Of a DNA stretch of 64,000 nucleotides, positions 8,230 to 17,401 are shown piece after piece. The number at the start of each line of letters is the position of its first letter. Position 1 is the stretch's first letter. The position numbers and the translations under genes were made by a program. Below the pieces are notes generated by a model. It had not been told where the DNA came from and ran no database searches. It was given only the letters and a program-made list of their open reading frames with translations. The stretch lies in contig NZ_PTXN01000006.1 of assembly GCF_012726345.1 (NCBI RefSeq), positions 186,001 to 250,000 on the forward strand. The letters run 5' to 3'. The DNA is from Marinomonas sp. UCMA 3892 (GTDB lineage: Bacteria; Pseudomonadota; Gammaproteobacteria; Pseudomonadales; Marinomonadaceae).

Positions 8230-9585
8230 TTATGTCACTTCAACAAAACTCATAAAGCCAGTTTTTAAATGTTCGATAATATGGCAGTGATACATCCAGC
8301 TCCCTGGGTTATCGGCAACCAAGGCTGCAAGCACAGTTTCGTTTTGACCAAGTAAAACCGTATCCGTATGAAATGGCGTGATGTCTTTTTTATTCGATTG
8401 TAAAACCGTGAAAGTATGACCATGTATGTGAATCGGATGGTGATATTGGGTTAAATTCGATAGCTCGAAAATATAAGTTTTGCCGCGCTCTAATGTGGCA
8501 ATAGGGTCAGGAATATGACCTTTTGACATGCCTTCCCACGAACGACGATTCATTGTCCAAAAGTTGTAGTTGACTTCGCCATCTTTTTCTATCGGTGTTA
8601 TGTTCGCGTTCCACTCAAAAGCAAATTTAATAGTTTCCGCGTTATCTAAATCTGGAGCGGGAATTGGGTTGAGTGGTAGCTTAGGTAAGCTGCGGTCTTT
8701 AAGCTGGCTCGCTACGGCTTTGATGGTCACCATGGGTTTACCTTTGTGCTTAAAGGTGACGGTTTCTCCCACTTTGCTAGGCGCGATTACACCAAGATCA
8801 AGGCGCATTCCTGGCCCTACAGCGTGCTCGGTTAAGGTAATTGGCTGGGTAATCGGATTACCATCAATGGCAATGATTTGCGCATCTGGATCGGTTGAGT
8901 TTATTTGATACATCACTGTATTATCAACGTTCAAGAAACGTACACGAATCGCGCCGCCGGCAGGCACTTCATAGGTTGGGGTAATTTCACCATTGATGGT
9001 CATGACGCGGCCGGGTGTGCCCATACGAAAAGCATTTTGTGGCGTCGTCAACGCCGTAAAAGAGCCATCGTCTTTGATGTGCCAATTTTTTATGCAAAGC
9101 ACGAGGTCTTCATCAAAGTCTGGTTTTTCTGCTTCATCCACAATCAATGCGCCAACCAAGCCTTTCCCCAGTTGTTCGACACTGTTCATGTGAGGGTGAT
9201 ACCAAAAGGAACCCGCATCCGGTGGCGTAAATTCATAGTCGAAGGTTTCGCCGGGCATGATTGGAGGTTGGCTTAAAAACGGCACTCCGTCCATCGCAAT
9301 CGGGATTCTCATACCATGCCAATGAATCGTGGTGGGTTCGTTTAACTTGTTGATCACACGAATACGAACCAGCTGATGTTGCTTGGCGCGAATTACAGGC
9401 GCGGGATAACTGCCATTAAAGCAAAGCGCTGGCGTGCTGCCGCCAGAAACAATGTCTACATTCGCAGGCGCGACAATCAATTCATAGTCGAAACCAGCAG
9501 ACGGCGTAGCAGCAAGAACGACTCTAGGCAGTGTACTTGTCATGGCTACTAAAAGGCTGGATTTTATAAAATTACGTCGGTTCAA
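8230..9585 (-). CDS. Multicopper oxidase, Tat-exported
   Basis: A 451-residue three-cupredoxin-domain oxidase. The N-terminus MNRRNFIKSSLL resembles a twin-arginine signal, with likely cleavage after LAA near residue 26. All four copper motifs are present: HWHG (88-91), HPH (130-132), HPIHIHGH, and the terminal HCHIIEH (433-439) holding the type 1 Cys434. The residue that is usually the axial type 1 ligand is Phe444, with Met445 next to it; CueO- and CotA-like enzymes have Met there. No long Met-rich copper-sensing insert is seen. It probably oxidises phenols or metal ions in the periplasm. No metal regulator or copper exporter lies nearby, so the physiological substrate is open. Confidence 0.9.
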   Translation of the reverse strand: MNRRNFIKSSLLVAMTSTLPRVVLAATPSAGFDYELIVAPANVDIVSGGSTPALCFNGSYPAPVIRAKQHQLVRIRVINKLNEPTTIHWHGMRIPIAMDGVPFLSQPPIMPGETFDYEFTPPDAGSFWYHPHMNSVEQLGKGLVGALIVDEAEKPDFDEDLVLCIKNWHIKDDGSFTALTTPQNAFRMGTPGRVMTINGEITPTYEVPAGGAIRVRFLNVDNTVMYQINSTDPDAQIIAIDGNPITQPITLTEHAVGPGMRLDLGVIAPSKVGETVTFKHKGKPMVTIKAVASQLKDRSLPKLPLNPIPAPDLDNAETIKFAFEWNANITPIEKDGEVNYNFWTMNRRSWEGMSKGHIPDPIATLERGKTYIFELSNLTQYHHPIHIHGHTFTVLQSNKKDITPFHTDTVLLGQNETVLAALVADNPGSWMYHCHIIEHLKTGFMSFVEVT

Positions 9586-9692
9586 AACTTTTTTTCCTGT
9601 GAGTTATTCTCATATGCTTCGCCAAAGAGCGAATTTAATGAAGCAGAGCATAACAAAAAAGCTGGCTTCATATGTTGGTCTTAATCATACTT

Positions 9693-11528
9693 TTAACGAT
9701 AACCCTGTGCTTGCAAGGTAAACAAATGTGAATATTGCCTCTGCTGAGCTAGTAGCGATTCGTGGGTGCCGCGCTCTTTGATTTGCCCATGCTCCATGAC
9801 GATGATCTCGTGTGCGAGACGCACAGTAGAGAATCGATGGGAAATCAGTATCGCCATTTTGTCCTTGGTGTGTTCTTGAAAGTGTTGGAAAATATTGGCT
9901 TCGGCCTGAGCATCCATTGCCGCAGTTGGTTCATCTAATACCAAAATATCCGCGTCTTCGCGCATGAAGGCACGCGCCAAGGCGATTTTTTGCCATTGGC
10001 CACCTGATAATTCTTGTCCACCTCGAAACCAGCGACCCAGTTGAGTTTGATAGCCGCTTTCTAGTTCATCAATAAAGTCGGTGGCCTTGCCAAGCTCAGC
10101 GGCTTTTTTCCATCCCGTTTGGTCGTTAAATCTGTCGTTGTCGCCCGCGCCGATGTTTTCTCCGACAATAAATTGATAACGTACAAAGTCTTGGAATATC
10201 ACCCCAACACGCTTTAGCAGCGCGCTTTCTTCCCATTCCAGCAAGTCCAAACCGTCCAATAAAATGCGCCCTTGAGTTGGGTTATAAAGACGCGTGAGTA
10301 GTTTGATTAGGGTGGTTTTGCCTGAGCCATTTTCACCGACAATCGCGAGGCTATGGCCGGGGCGAATGTGGAGGTTGATGTTAGCAAGTGCGGGTCTTTC
10401 GTTACCTGGATATTGGAAAGAGACGTTTTCAAAGCGAATGCCATCGTTTGGAATGGGACCTGAAGAAAGACCAGCTGTAGAAAGTGGTGTTTCTTGCTCT
10501 AGATATTCGTAGAGATTGGATAGATACAAATTGTCTTCGTACATGCCGCTGATGGCGGTGAGTGAGGCGGAGACCGAGCTCTGGCCTTGCTTGAATAATA
10601 GCAAATACATGGTCATTTGACCCAAGGTGATCGCGCCAATGATGGTGTCGCTGACGATCCAGCCATAGGCGCCATAAAACACCAAGGTGCTGATAACGCC
10701 AAGGGCGAAGCCCCAGCTTTCGCGGCGTAAAATTAGTCGCTTACTTTCTTTGAATAGCTTGATGAATATTTCTGTGTAACGTTGTAAAAAGCGGTCACCC
10801 AATTGATACAGGCGAACTTCTTTAATGTTGTCTTCCCGAGCCAATAAAGTCTCTAAATAGTTTTGTTGACGCACTTCTGGTGAGCGCCAACGAAACATCA
10901 AGAAGGCATCACCCGAAAACTTGGCCTCAGCGATAAAAGAAGGCAAAGCGCCACAAATCAACAACGCCAACGCCCATGGAGAAAAGTGCCAGAGTAAGAC
11001 TGCAAAACTGGACAGCGTGATAGCGTTTTGCAGTAAGGCAAAGGTTTTATTCACCAGAGCAAGCGGGCGGCTGGAGGCCTCACGACGGGCGCGAACTAGT
11101 TTGTCGTAGAATTCGGAATCTTCAAAGTGCGAAAGTGTTAGGCTTTGGGCTTTTTCAAGAATCAGTAGATTGACTTTTTGGCCTAATAAACCTTGCAAAA
11201 TGGCCTGCTGCGCGGTCAATGCACGCTGCGCGGCGGCAATGACCAAGACTAAAAGACCTTCCAATAATACATAGCTAAGAGCGACATGATAATGTAAGAC
11301 TTGGTCTTGTTTGTAGCTTTCCATTGCAGCCACGACGGCATCGACGATCAATTGTCCCACATATGCCATGGCGGCTGGCGTGACACCAGCAATCAGTGTT
11401 GCCAACGCCAAACCTAGGGTTAATGCCGGCGAGGTTTTCCAGACTAAATCTATGGCGCGACGGCTATAGCGAAACACGCCTAGCATGTTCTTATCGACGG
11501 TATTTTGAGGGGAAGCAGCGGGTTTCAT
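9693..11528 (-). CDS. ABC transporter, fused permease and ATPase (exporter type)
   Basis: A 611-residue half-transporter. Residues about 25-325 form the six-helix exporter domain. The nucleotide-binding domain follows with Walker A GENGSGKTTL, signature LSGGQWQKIALARAF, Walker B ILVLDEPTAAMD and an H-loop SHRFSTV. It should work as a homodimer in the inner membrane, exporting a lipid, peptide or drug. The substrate cannot be told from sequence. Its promoter region is bordered by the IS remnant that starts about 107 bp upstream of its ATG. Confidence 0.88.
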   Translation of the reverse strand: MKPAASPQNTVDKNMLGVFRYSRRAIDLVWKTSPALTLGLALATLIAGVTPAAMAYVGQLIVDAVVAAMESYKQDQVLHYHVALSYVLLEGLLVLVIAAAQRALTAQQAILQGLLGQKVNLLILEKAQSLTLSHFEDSEFYDKLVRARREASSRPLALVNKTFALLQNAITLSSFAVLLWHFSPWALALLICGALPSFIAEAKFSGDAFLMFRWRSPEVRQQNYLETLLAREDNIKEVRLYQLGDRFLQRYTEIFIKLFKESKRLILRRESWGFALGVISTLVFYGAYGWIVSDTIIGAITLGQMTMYLLLFKQGQSSVSASLTAISGMYEDNLYLSNLYEYLEQETPLSTAGLSSGPIPNDGIRFENVSFQYPGNERPALANINLHIRPGHSLAIVGENGSGKTTLIKLLTRLYNPTQGRILLDGLDLLEWEESALLKRVGVIFQDFVRYQFIVGENIGAGDNDRFNDQTGWKKAAELGKATDFIDELESGYQTQLGRWFRGGQELSGGQWQKIALARAFMREDADILVLDEPTAAMDAQAEANIFQHFQEHTKDKMAILISHRFSTVRLAHEIIVMEHGQIKERGTHESLLAQQRQYSHLFTLQAQGYR

Positions 11529-11618
11529 GACCTATCCTGACATCAGTTAAAAATGGAGATTTGTCTGCGAGTATACCTTAGAACAGGGCCAGTAAGTGGC
11601 ACTCTCAGGCAAATAAAA

Positions 11619-11635
11619 AGCCCTTTTAAAGGGCT
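11619..11635. repeat. 17-bp direct repeat (left copy) flanking the IS; duplicated terminator hairpin
   Basis: AGCCCTTTTAAAGGGCT, a near-palindrome, is repeated exactly and in the same orientation at 13205-13221. On the minus strand this copy is followed by a T-tract (TTTTTATTT), so it is a working intrinsic terminator. The two copies look like a target site duplication of the terminator stem-loop. Confidence 0.8.
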
Positions 11636-11693
11636 CAGACTGCTGATAAAGTTTGAGCCATTCGGCGGGGGCGGGGATTTTTTATAATAACGT

Positions 11694-13034
11694 ATGCTTA
11701 AAGAACGCCCCCAAACCCAGTCTACTTTAGAGATTGTTTCCATCGACGAGCTTGCCCTCAGTGATCACTTGCTTTGCAAGATTGATCGAACTATCGACTT
11801 TCCGTTTTTGCATGATTTTGTTAAAGATTTTTATTGCGCTGACAATGGTCGTCCCGCTCTAGATCCAACGCTCATGTTTAAACTGCTGTTTATTAGTTAC
11901 CTTTTCGACATCCGTAGTGAACGTCAGTTGATTAGCGAGGTGCAGGTCAATGTAGCTTACCGTTGGTTCCTAGGCTTAGGCTTGACAGACAAAGTGCCTG
12001 ATGCCTCAACGTTAAGTGCTAACCGTATACGCCGCTTTAAAGAATCGGATGTGTATCAGCAGATTTTTGATCAAATCGTATTCCAAGCAATGAAACGCAA
12101 ATTGGTCGGTGGGCATACCTTCTACATAGATTCCACTCATCTAAAGGCCAATGCCAACAAGAAGCATTTTGAGAAAGCCCTTGTTGAACAATCTCGTCAG
12201 GCGTACATAGATGAACTGGACTAGGCTATTGAGGAGGATCGACTCGCTCACGGAAAAAAGTCACTTCCACCTGATAAAACGCAGGTGGACACACGAGAAA
12301 TTAAACAAAGTACAACCGACTCTGACAGTGGTTACATGGTACGTGATGCCAAGCCTAAAGGGTTCTTCTACCTAGATCATGAACGGTAGATAGTCGCTGC
12401 AACATCATTACGGATGTTCATGTTACCGCAGGCAATATCCATGATGCCGTTCCCTATTTAGAACGACTGGATCGAATCAAGAATTGATTTAACTTCGTTA
12501 TTACGTCAATTGGGGTGGATACAGGGTATTTTACCTCGGCCGTTTGTTATGGATTAGAAGCACGAAACATCTATGTAGGGACTATCGTCGTCCAAATCAT
12601 AAGAAAGGCTTCTTTTATAAACGCGAGTATAAATACGATGCAAAGCAAGACGTTTACCACTGCCCACAAGGCGAACCGCTCATTTACAAAAACACGTCAA
12701 GAGAAGGTTGTCGTCATTACGGCTCAAACGGCCTGATCTGCCAAGCGTGTCCCGGGAGACATCGCTGTACAACCAACCAAAAATCGGTGAAGACTATCAC
12801 ACGCCATGTTTGGGAGGATAGCAAAGAAGCGTATTAATGCCCACCGCTAACGCCAGCAGGCAAGGCTGTCTATACAAGGCGAAAAGAGACGGTCGAAAGA
12901 AGCTTTGCCGATGCAAAAGAGCTGCATGGTTATCGCTACGCACGGTTTAGAGGAAAAACAAAAGTCACGTCACAATGTTTGTTGATTGTGCTGTGGCCCA
13001 AAATTTGAAAAAGATAGCCATGATGCTCTGTTAG
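11694..13034 (+). pseudogene. IS1182-family transposase, decayed
   Basis: The first 176 codons are intact (11694-12224) and read as an IS1182/IS5-superfamily DDE transposase: RPALDPTLMFKLLFISYLFDIRSERQL, then YIDSTHLKANANK with the first catalytic Asp. The reading frame then meets a TAG at 12222 and another at 12387. It continues after a frameshift (DSRCNIITDVHVTAGNIHDAV), meets a TGA at 12485, shifts again near 12570 (RDYRRPNHKKGFFYKREYKYD) and meets a TAA at 12835. It resumes in the same frame (ETVERSFADAKELHGYRYARF, the C-terminal Glu region) and ends after one more shift at 13034. With four stops and about three shifts it cannot make an active enzyme. Confidence 0.9.
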
Positions 13035-13167
13035 AGCCTCATTGATCATAAAAACGGACAAAATCGGTGAATATAGGACCCATAAAAGGTCTCAAAGTCC
13101 CCTGAGTAAATGATGACATGAGTGTAACTGTTTAGAAAAGACAACAAACATAAGGTTCTAAAAAATA

Positions 13168-13193
13168 AAACCCCAGCAAAAAGCTGGGGTTTA
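13168..13193. terminator. Intrinsic terminator inside the IS right end
   Basis: Stem AAACCCCAGC / GCTGGGGTTT around a short A-rich loop. T-rich sequence follows on the minus strand and a shorter T-run on the plus strand, so it may work in both directions. It could stop readthrough into or out of the element. Confidence 0.75.
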
Positions 13194-13204
13194 TTAGTAA
13201 CCTG

Positions 13205-13221
13205 AGCCCTTTTAAAGGGCT
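13205..13221. repeat. 17-bp direct repeat (right copy) flanking the IS
   Basis: Exact copy of 11619-11635. Read on the minus strand it lies just downstream of the outer-membrane protein gene, but its T-tract has been replaced by the IS end (CAGG), so the hairpin remains while the terminator is split. Confidence 0.8.
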
Positions 13222-13247
13222 TGGAGTATATCTAGTATAGGCGATTT

Positions 13248-13818
13248 TTAGAAAGTGAAACTCAACATGGCTGCGAGATTGGAACCGTCAAACTTTTTTG
13301 TTACCCCATGAAACTTGTATTCAATACCGGTATAACGGACACCGAGTTGTAGAGATGGGCCAAACAGCCGCTTGCCCAGGATTTTATAATTTACTTCAAC
13401 TATCATGCCCAACGCATCATCAGCCTTGATAAGGTCATGAGTTGTAAAGCTGGATTCATACTCAGGGTTTAAATGATAGGTGATTCCCAATCCGAATTGC
13501 CACTTTTCGCCTTCTTGACTGATGAGAGCATCAATAGGGAATCGAAAAAAAGAAGCTTCCCCGTTGCTGGCGGTGATATCGTCACTGTGGTAGCCAATTC
13601 CCACTTTCATTGCTAAGCCATTTTGGTTAAGCGGGGTAAGAGTATAAGCGCCGAAAAGCATCTAAATCTTCCTGCTCATGATTGGCATACGTGACTGTAC
13701 CAAGCGTATCACCACCTGATGCTACCCCAACCTGTAAACCAAAATGTGTATTACTTGCATGGGCCAATGTCGCGCCAGCGAGTAAAGTGGTTGTCGTAAT
13801 AATTTTTGTTAATTCCAT
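13248..13818 (-). pseudogene. Outer-membrane beta-barrel protein, frameshifted
   Basis: The 5' part from ATG 13818 encodes a signal peptide (MELTKIITTTTLLAGATLAHA) and the mature start NTHFGLQVGVASGGDTLGTV. The frame is lost near 13640-13665. The other frame continues as FGAYTLTPLNQNGLAMKVGIGYHSDD and ends with the alternating beta-strand pattern and terminal Phe (LAAMLSFTF) typical of outer-membrane barrels, about 190 residues in all. A single-base change in or near the junction would restore one gene, so either a true pseudogene or a sequencing error is possible. Its original terminator appears to be the hairpin in which the neighbouring IS inserted. Function unknown. Confidence 0.72.
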
Positions 13819-14146
13819 TAGATTATTTTCCATTAAAAACAATGGTGTGAAGAGAGGTAGGATTTTAAATAGCGACTTCATTGGAGAAAAGCGGAAATCT
13901 GCTTTTTTAATGTTTACCAGCATTTTGGTCAAAAAAACTTAAAGAAAACCGTGATTTGTATTTCCCAATCCACTTTTTATAGTATTTGGTCATGCTTAAG
14001 TAGAAGGGGGTTTTGGGTTTCATCCATTAAAAAAAACGACCCTTAGTGCTTGATAAGATGATTTCTCGGGTTTTGATCGTTTGGCTATAGTGAAAGCCTG
14101 TGGAATTGGTACTGGCTGTTTAGTCGTTAAATGTGAGAGATGTGTA
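13819..14146. other. Intergenic region, no gene seen
   Basis: About 330 bp between the divergent outer-membrane pseudogene and the PLP-enzyme gene. It must hold both promoters. I see no conserved small ORF, and only an imperfect GGGGTTTT/AAAACGACCC inverted pair at about 14009-14045. Confidence 0.5.
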
Positions 14147-15364
14147 ATGAGCAATAAAATGGCGAAGTCTGCCCTTGATCAAGCTGGAAGTGGAACTCGT
14201 TCGGTATGGACTGGTGAGCAAGTAAAGCATCCTTACCGTGCTACGCAAACGCCGATCGTCGCCAGTGCGGCGTATGGCTACCAAGATATTGACGAATGGT
14301 ACGACGTTGCTTTAGGCGCTGCCCCCGGTTTTATTTATAGCCGTATGAGCAATCCTACCGTAGAAACCCTAGAAGCCAAGATTTGCGGCTTAGAAAACGC
14401 TGAGTCGGCGGTTGCCTTTAGTACGGGCATGGCGGCGATCAGTAGTGTGCTTTATACCTTTTTATCGAATGGCTGCCGTGTTGTATCGACGAAAGACAGT
14501 TACGGCGGCACCAATAAAGTCTTTGAAGAATTTTTACCGCGCATGGGCGTGAGTGTGACGCTGTGTGAAACGCACAGTAATGAGCAAATCGAAGGGGAAA
14601 TCGCTAAAGGTTGCGATGTTTTGTATTTGGAAACACCAACTAACCCAACGTTAAAAATTGTCGATATAAAACGTCTTGTCGCTGCGGCTAAAAAAGTCGG
14701 CGCCTTGGTGATTGCGGATAACACTTTTGCGACACCGCTGAATCAAAGTCCTTTGGCGCTTGGTGTCGACATTGTTGTGCACAGTGCGACCAAGTTTTTG
14801 AGCGGTCACGCCGATGCTATGGGCGGTTTGGTATGTGGCAGTGAAGAACTAATGGCAAAGGTTCGTCATTATCGAGAAATTAATGGCGCGTCGTTGGATC
14901 CATTTTCGGCGTATTTGATTATTCGTGGTATGAAAACTTTAGCACTACGGATTCGTCAGCAACAAAGCAGCGCACAGGCGATTGCGGAATATTTATTGAC
15001 TGAAACTTTGGTTGAAGCGGTAAATTATCCAGGTCTGCCAAGTCATCCGAATCATGCTATTGCCTGTGAGCAAATGCGAGGCTTTGGAGCAATTGTGAGT
15101 TTTGTTCTGGTTGGTGGTATGGATACGGTGAAGATCTTATTGCCGCAATTACAATACGCTCATTGTGCGGGTAACTTGGGTGCGGTAGAAACCATTTACG
15201 GGCCAGCCAGAACCACAAGCCATGTTGAAAATACTTTAGAAGAGCGTTTGGCGCTAGGTATCTCCGAAGGTTTAGTGCGCATCTCTGTGGGGATCGAAGA
15301 CACTGAAGATTTAATCGCTGATTTACAGCAGGCGTTTGAACGAGTCAGGGCGCTTTCTCGCTAA
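14147..15364 (+). CDS. Cys/Met metabolism PLP-dependent enzyme (cystathionine gamma-synthase / methionine gamma-lyase family)
   Basis: A 405-residue fold-type I PLP enzyme. It shows GFIYSRMSNPTVETLE, AFSTGMAAIS, LETPTNPTLKIVDI and the PLP-lysine motif SATKFLSGHADAMGG. The ATG at 14147 is favoured by a GAGAG stretch upstream; an upstream in-frame start at 14081 would add 22 residues with no family match. Members make or break C-gamma bonds in sulfur amino acids, and sequence alone does not separate synthase from lyase. The downstream ABC importer for a polar amino acid and the LysR regulator suggest a catabolic role on an imported sulfur amino acid, which is inference. Confidence 0.85.
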   Translation: MSNKMAKSALDQAGSGTRSVWTGEQVKHPYRATQTPIVASAAYGYQDIDEWYDVALGAAPGFIYSRMSNPTVETLEAKICGLENAESAVAFSTGMAAISSVLYTFLSNGCRVVSTKDSYGGTNKVFEEFLPRMGVSVTLCETHSNEQIEGEIAKGCDVLYLETPTNPTLKIVDIKRLVAAAKKVGALVIADNTFATPLNQSPLALGVDIVVHSATKFLSGHADAMGGLVCGSEELMAKVRHYREINGASLDPFSAYLIIRGMKTLALRIRQQQSSAQAIAEYLLTETLVEAVNYPGLPSHPNHAIACEQMRGFGAIVSFVLVGGMDTVKILLPQLQYAHCAGNLGAVETIYGPARTTSHVENTLEERLALGISEGLVRISVGIEDTEDLIADLQQAFERVRALSR

Positions 15365-15539
15365 GAAACTGACTTGGTTTAATTCTGAGCAAAATGAAAA
15401 ATACAGTGGAATGCATTAGCGTTTCAATAGGGACTGTTTGTCGCAACTCCTGTATTATGCGCCGCTAGAAAATGGCGTTCGAGTAATGCATTTAAAACAG
15501 ATTAGGGTTTGTTTTTTCAAAAATTGGGGACATAAAAGA

Positions 15540-16346
15540 ATGAAAAAAATATTTATTAGTGCATTGGCTCTATGTAGCGCAACGCTGGCATCAGCTTCAG
15601 ATAATGACCTGTGGGAAAAGTCTACGTTAAACCAAGTACTTAACCGTGGTGAGCTTCGTGTTTGTGCTGAAGCCGGTTATATGCCTTTTGATATGCGCGA
15701 TAAAAAAGGCGACATTGTTGGTTTTGACGTAGATATTGCGAAAACTATGGCAAAAGCAATGGGTGTAAAATTAGATATTCGTAACACTGCATGGGATGGC
15801 ATCATTCCAGCGTTGTTGACTGACAAGTGCGACATTATTATCTCTGGTATGACGATTACACCTGAGCGTAACTTGAAAGTGAACTTTACCGATCCCTATA
15901 TTGTTGTTGGCCAGACGATTCTTTTAAGCCCTAAGTTAAAAGGTAAAGTCACTAATTACCGTGACTTAAACGATGCTAAATACACTATAGCGACTAAATT
16001 GGGTGCAACATCCGATTATGCCGTAAAAAGATACATGAGCAACGCCAAGTTGAATCTGTTTGAAACAGAGTCAGAAGGTGTATTAGAAGTGGTGAATGGC
16101 AATGCGGATGCTTTTGTTTATGACTTGCCTTATAACGCTATCTATTCTGCTCAGAATGAAGGCAAAGTAGTGCATTTAGACGAGTCTTTCACCTACGAGC
16201 CACTTGGTTTTGCAATCCGCAAAGGTGACCCAGATTTTATGAATTTCTTGAATAACTACCTTGCGCAAATTAAAGGCGATGGTACTTACGACAAGATCTA
16301 TCAAAAATGGTTTGCTAGCAGCTCTTGGATCAGCAACGTTCAGTAA
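15540..16346 (+). CDS. Polar amino acid ABC transporter, substrate-binding protein
   Basis: A 268-residue periplasmic protein with signal peptide MKKIFISALALCSATLASA. The mature domain has the family-3 binding-protein signatures GELRVCAEAGYMPFDM, GFDVDIAKTMAKAMG and DIIISGMTITPERNLKVNFT. The conserved Arg of that last motif grips the ligand carboxylate. It heads a binding protein, permease and ATPase set and is followed by a hairpin at 16362-16387. The ATG at 15540 begins the signal peptide, so the longer upstream ORF is not used. Confidence 0.92.
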   Translation: MKKIFISALALCSATLASASDNDLWEKSTLNQVLNRGELRVCAEAGYMPFDMRDKKGDIVGFDVDIAKTMAKAMGVKLDIRNTAWDGIIPALLTDKCDIIISGMTITPERNLKVNFTDPYIVVGQTILLSPKLKGKVTNYRDLNDAKYTIATKLGATSDYAVKRYMSNAKLNLFETESEGVLEVVNGNADAFVYDLPYNAIYSAQNEGKVVHLDESFTYEPLGFAIRKGDPDFMNFLNNYLAQIKGDGTYDKIYQKWFASSSWISNVQ

Positions 16347-16361
16347 TATAGATACCAGACA

Positions 16362-16390
16362 AAAGTGGCGCAGATTAGCGCCACTTTTTG
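16362..16390 (+). terminator. Intra-operon terminator/attenuator
   Basis: A 10-bp stem AAAGTGGCGC (16362-16371) pairs with 16378-16387 and runs into a T-tract. It lies between the binding-protein and permease genes, where partial termination would keep binding-protein mRNA in excess. Confidence 0.8.
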
Positions 16391-16453
16391 TTGGCTCTTC
16401 TTTGAGTAAAACACGGCTCTTTGAGTTAAAAAACACGACGGGACTTCTCATCG

Positions 16454-17401
16454 ATGGAAAAACAATCTCATCTACTTTTGTGGAAAGCAGTCTTTGTTCT
16501 AATCATCATAGGACTAGGCTTTGGCATTTATGCTGGCAGCAAAAGCATTGACTACACATGGCGCTGGGAACGTATCCCGCAGTACATCATTAACACCGAA
16601 GCTACGACGGTTCGATCCCCCTTTGATGGCACCGCTACAATAGAGAAAGGTAATAAGCTGGTGGTGACTTCCGATTATGGTGACGATCCGTTAGTAATTA
16701 AAAAGTTTGATAACTTGCTGGTTAATAATGGCGATTTAGTGTTTGAAGGTGATCCCCTTGTCGAAGTAGAAAGCTGGAATATTGGCCCGCTGACTTGGGG
16801 GCTAGTGATGACATTACAATTGTCTGTGGTGTCGTTAGTTTTTGCTGTGGTTATCGGGTTGTTTGCTGGTTTGGCTCGTATATCAACTAATCCTGCATTA
16901 CGTTATTTGTCTGTGACTTACATTGAACTTATTCGTGGCACGCCATTATTAGTGCAGATTTTTATCTTCTACTTTTTTATCGGCACTGTGTTGGATTTAG
17001 ATCGTTTTACTGCAGGTGTGGCAGCCTTGTCTGTGTTTACTGGTGCCTATATCGCAGAAATCGTGCGTTCTGGTATTCAGTCAATTAGCCCAGGGCAAAT
17101 GGAAGCCGCACGCAGCTTAGGCATGAATTATGTTCAAGCCATGGTTAATGTGATTTTGCCGCAGGCGTTTAAACGTACTCTACCGCCAATGGCCGGACAG
17201 TTTATTAACCTGATTAAAGACTCGTCTTTGGTATCGGTGATTTCTATTACAGATTTAACTAAGGCTGGCCGAGAAGTGGTTAGTTCTACTTTTGCACCAT
17301 TTGAAGTATGGTTTGCCGTTGCGCTTATGTACTTAGTGTTAACTGGCGGCTTGTCTTGGGCCATTCAGCGACTTGAAAAGAGGTTATCTGCCAGTGACTA
17401 A
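16454..17401 (+). CDS. Amino acid ABC transporter permease with extra periplasmic domain
   Basis: A 315-residue permease. Helix 1 (residues about 9-28) is followed by about 80 extra periplasmic residues, and only then by the usual HisM-type core ([21 protein letters not shown]). The core carries the cytoplasmic EAA loop [22 protein letters not shown] that docks on the ATPase. The extra segment ([20 protein letters not shown] and [20 protein letters not shown]) has the paired beta-hairpin look of a biotinyl/lipoyl-like fold, without an obvious modified Lys. Family members usually lack this insert. It overlaps the ATPase start by 8 bases. Confidence 0.88.
   Translation: MEKQSHLLLWKAVFVLIIIGLGFGIYAGSKSIDYTWRWERIPQYIINTEATTVRSPFDGTATIEKGNKLVVTSDYGDDPLVIKKFDNLLVNNGDLVFEGDPLVEVESWNIGPLTWGLVMTLQLSVVSLVFAVVIGLFAGLARISTNPALRYLSVTYIELIRGTPLLVQIFIFYFFIGTVLDLDRFTAGVAALSVFTGAYIAEIVRSGIQSISPGQMEAARSLGMNYVQAMVNVILPQAFKRTLPPMAGQFINLIKDSSLVSVISITDLTKAGREVVSSTFAPFEVWFAVALMYLVLTGGLSWAIQRLEKRLSASD

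Larger units (their letters stand above)
11636..13204 (+). mobile_element. IS1182-family insertion sequence, inactive
   Basis: A 1569-bp element bounded by imperfect terminal inverted repeats: CAGACTGCTGATAAA at 11636-11650, and CAGGTTACTAATAAA read inward from 13204. They match at 11 of 15 positions and all differences are transitions. Outside both ends lies the exact 17-bp direct repeat. The inside holds one decayed transposase (11694-13034) and a terminator near the right end. Size, transposase type and palindromic target fit the IS1182 family, some members of which are known to target stem-loops. It separates the broken outer-membrane protein gene from the ABC exporter. Confidence 0.82.
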
